A stretch of DNA of 64,000 nt from Corynebacterium aquilae DSM 44791 (lineage in GTDB: Bacteria > Actinomycetota > Actinomycetes > Mycobacteriales > Mycobacteriaceae). A program made the translations under genes and the position numbers. The notes under the pieces are model-generated. The model saw only the letters and a program-made list of their open reading frames with translations. It ran no database searches and had not been told where the DNA came from. This document shows positions 62,654 to 64,000 of this stretch, piece by piece. The first letter of the stretch is position 1, and every line of letters begins with the position of its first letter. Where the stretch lies: positions 519,992 to 583,991 of the forward strand of contig NZ_CP009245.1 of assembly GCF_001941445.1 (NCBI RefSeq), given 5' to 3'.

Positions 62654-64000
62654 ATGGCAACCACACGCCCCTTCGCCCACAAGGTCGTCTACCAGGTCTA
62701 TCCCAAGTCTTTTGCCGACAGCAACGGCGATGGGGTGGGGGATCTCCGCGGAATCATTAACCACGTCGACCACATCGCTTCCCTGGGAGTGGATGCAGTG
62801 TGGATGAATCCTATCTATCCCTCCCCGGGCAAAGACAATGGTTACGATGTGGCCGACTACACCGCCATTGATCCGGCGATGGGCACCATGGCCGATTTTG
62901 AAGAGCTCGTCGCGGCGCTGAAAGCCCACAACATTGATGTGATGCTGGATATGGTGTTTAATCACTGCTCTGACCAGCACGAGTGGTTCCGTCGCGCCCT
63001 GGCAGGTGAGGCAAAGTACCAGGACTACTTCATCATCCGCGACAAGGACGACATCACGAGCTGGGAGTCCAAGTTTGGCGGGCCTGCCTGGTCACCTTTC
63101 GGCGATACTGGGCGCTACTACCTGCACCTCTTTGACCCCAGCCAGCCGGATTTGAACTGGCGTAACCCCGCAGTTCGGCAGGAATGCGCCAACATCGTCA
63201 ACTTTTGGCGCAGTAAAGGGGTGGCTGGTTTCCGCTTCGATGTCATCAATCTCATCGGCAAGGACGAGGTGTTGCGCGATGCGCCTGAAGGGGTCGATGA
63301 GCGCGACATGTACACCGATGGCGAGATCGTGCACGACTATCTGCGTGAACTGGCAGCCCGCAGCTTTGGCAGGGACGATAATCACCTCACCGTGGGGGAG
63401 ATGTCCCATACTTCTATCGCGCATTGCCTGGCTTATACCGGCGCCGAGCGCGGCGAGTTGGATATGACGTTTAGCTTCTACCATCTCAAAGCCGACTATG
63501 TCGATGATATGAAGTGGACTGATGGCAGTTTCCAGCCCGGCAAGCTGATCCATATTCTGCACGCCTGGAATGAGGGGCTGAGTGCGGGGGATGGGTGGCC
63601 GGCGTGGTTTCTGAACAATCACGATCAGCCGCGGGCGCTGTCTCGGTTTGGGGATCCGGAGAACTATCCTTTCGAGTCGGCCAGCATGCTTGGGGCGCTG
63701 GTGGTGCTCAACCGCGGCACTCCCTATGTCTACATGGGGGAAGAAATCGGGATGACCAACCCGGATTATGCGGGGGTGGCGGATCTCGTCGATGTGGAAA
63801 GCCACAACGCTTATCGCATTTTGTTGAGCCAGGGGCTCGATGAGGACACGGTGTGGCGGATCGTGAAGGCAAAGTCGCGGGATAATAGCCGTTCGCCGAT
63901 GCAGTGGGACGACTCGGAGTTTGCGGGCTTTTCGACGCATTACCCGTGGCTGCTGCCCACCAACCAGGACAGCATCAATGTGCAGGCCGCGCGGGCGCTG
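62654..64000 (+). CDS. GH13 alpha-glucosidase, trehalose-6-phosphate hydrolase-like (3' end outside window)
   Basis: The ATG at 62654 has GGAGG upstream, and 449 codons are visible before the window ends. The barrel motifs are clear: MLDMVFNHCSDQHEWF, the nucleophile Asp in GVAGFRFDVINLIG, the acid/base Glu in LTVGEMSHTSIAHCLA, and WFLNNHDQPRALSRFGD. MYTDGEIVHDYLREL, the VGEMS segment and GEEIGMTNPDYAG are close to TreC/TreA (trehalose-6-phosphate hydrolase), but oligo-1,6-glucosidases share them, so the substrate is open. The protein has no signal peptide. Confidence 0.85.
   Translation, partial: MATTRPFAHKVVYQVYPKSFADSNGDGVGDLRGIINHVDHIASLGVDAVWMNPIYPSPGKDNGYDVADYTAIDPAMGTMADFEELVAALKAHNIDVMLDMVFNHCSDQHEWFRRALAGEAKYQDYFIIRDKDDITSWESKFGGPAWSPFGDTGRYYLHLFDPSQPDLNWRNPAVRQECANIVNFWRSKGVAGFRFDVINLIGKDEVLRDAPEGVDERDMYTDGEIVHDYLRELAARSFGRDDNHLTVGEMSHTSIAHCLAYTGAERGELDMTFSFYHLKADYVDDMKWTDGSFQPGKLIHILHAWNEGLSAGDGWPAWFLNNHDQPRALSRFGDPENYPFESASMLGALVVLNRGTPYVYMGEEIGMTNPDYAGVADLVDVESHNAYRILLSQGLDEDTVWRIVKAKSRDNSRSPMQWDDSEFAGFSTHYPWLLPTNQDSINVQAARAL

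Overview
The window is a high-GC actinobacterial chromosome segment, almost certainly from a Corynebacterium. Evidence: a monomeric NADP isocitrate dehydrogenase of 738 residues, a single-chain pyruvate carboxylase of about 1134 residues, an htaA-hmuTUV-htaB-htaC haem-uptake locus, an mntABCD-mntR manganese locus arranged as described in C. diphtheriae, and TAGAC-N6-GTCTA-like (McbR-type) operators upstream of metQNI, metX and metY. I cannot name the species. I found no tRNA, rRNA, CRISPR array, prophage or insertion sequence.

Layout. 1-4.6 kb: end of an unknown gene, two small membrane proteins and the D-methionine importer metQNI. 4.5-10.4 kb: dnaE2 with a LexA-like box, then a pair of bacterial PH-domain membrane proteins. 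10.4-15.5 kb: mntABCD-mntR. 15.5-20.1 kb: lipoprotein, trmL, folD, a DUF3017-like protein, metX and a membrane protein. 20.2-29.4 kb: haem acquisition (htaA, hmuTUV, htaB, a Pro/Ala-repeat surface protein, htaC). 29.4-36.7 kb: metY, a secreted protein, icd, an MFS transporter, xthA. 37.0-39.7 kb: a secreted subtilisin-like protease with a tyrosine-rich tail, and next to it a lipoprotein whose C-terminus looks like the protease propeptide. 39.7-49.5 kb: trpS, YihY-family protein, D,D-carboxypeptidase, add, two PspC proteins, a coiled-coil protein, an unexported-looking NlpC/P60 protein with a helical partner, and upp. 49.7-64 kb: a secreted protein divergent from an XRE regulator, pgm-punA, an M20 amidohydrolase, lpdA-like reductase, pyc, a methyltransferase, a secreted protein and a GH13 glucosidase cut by the window end.

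How the genes work together. Sulfur metabolism (metQNI import, metX and metY synthesis) is scattered but shares operator-like sites. Haem and manganese uptake each have a surface or lipoprotein receptor, an ABC transporter and metal-responsive control signals (DtxR-like boxes; an MntR with Asp/Glu ligands). Purine and pyrimidine salvage is represented by add, punA and upp. Central carbon genes are icd and pyc.

Most interesting: the protease/propeptide-lipoprotein pair (37.1-39.7 kb), HtaC with Tyr and His exchanged at the expected haem-ligand positions, the Pro/Ala surface protein that shares the HtaB membrane anchor, and several tracts where the + strand is strongly C/A-rich whichever strand is coding. 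All calls come from reading the sequence; no database search was possible.
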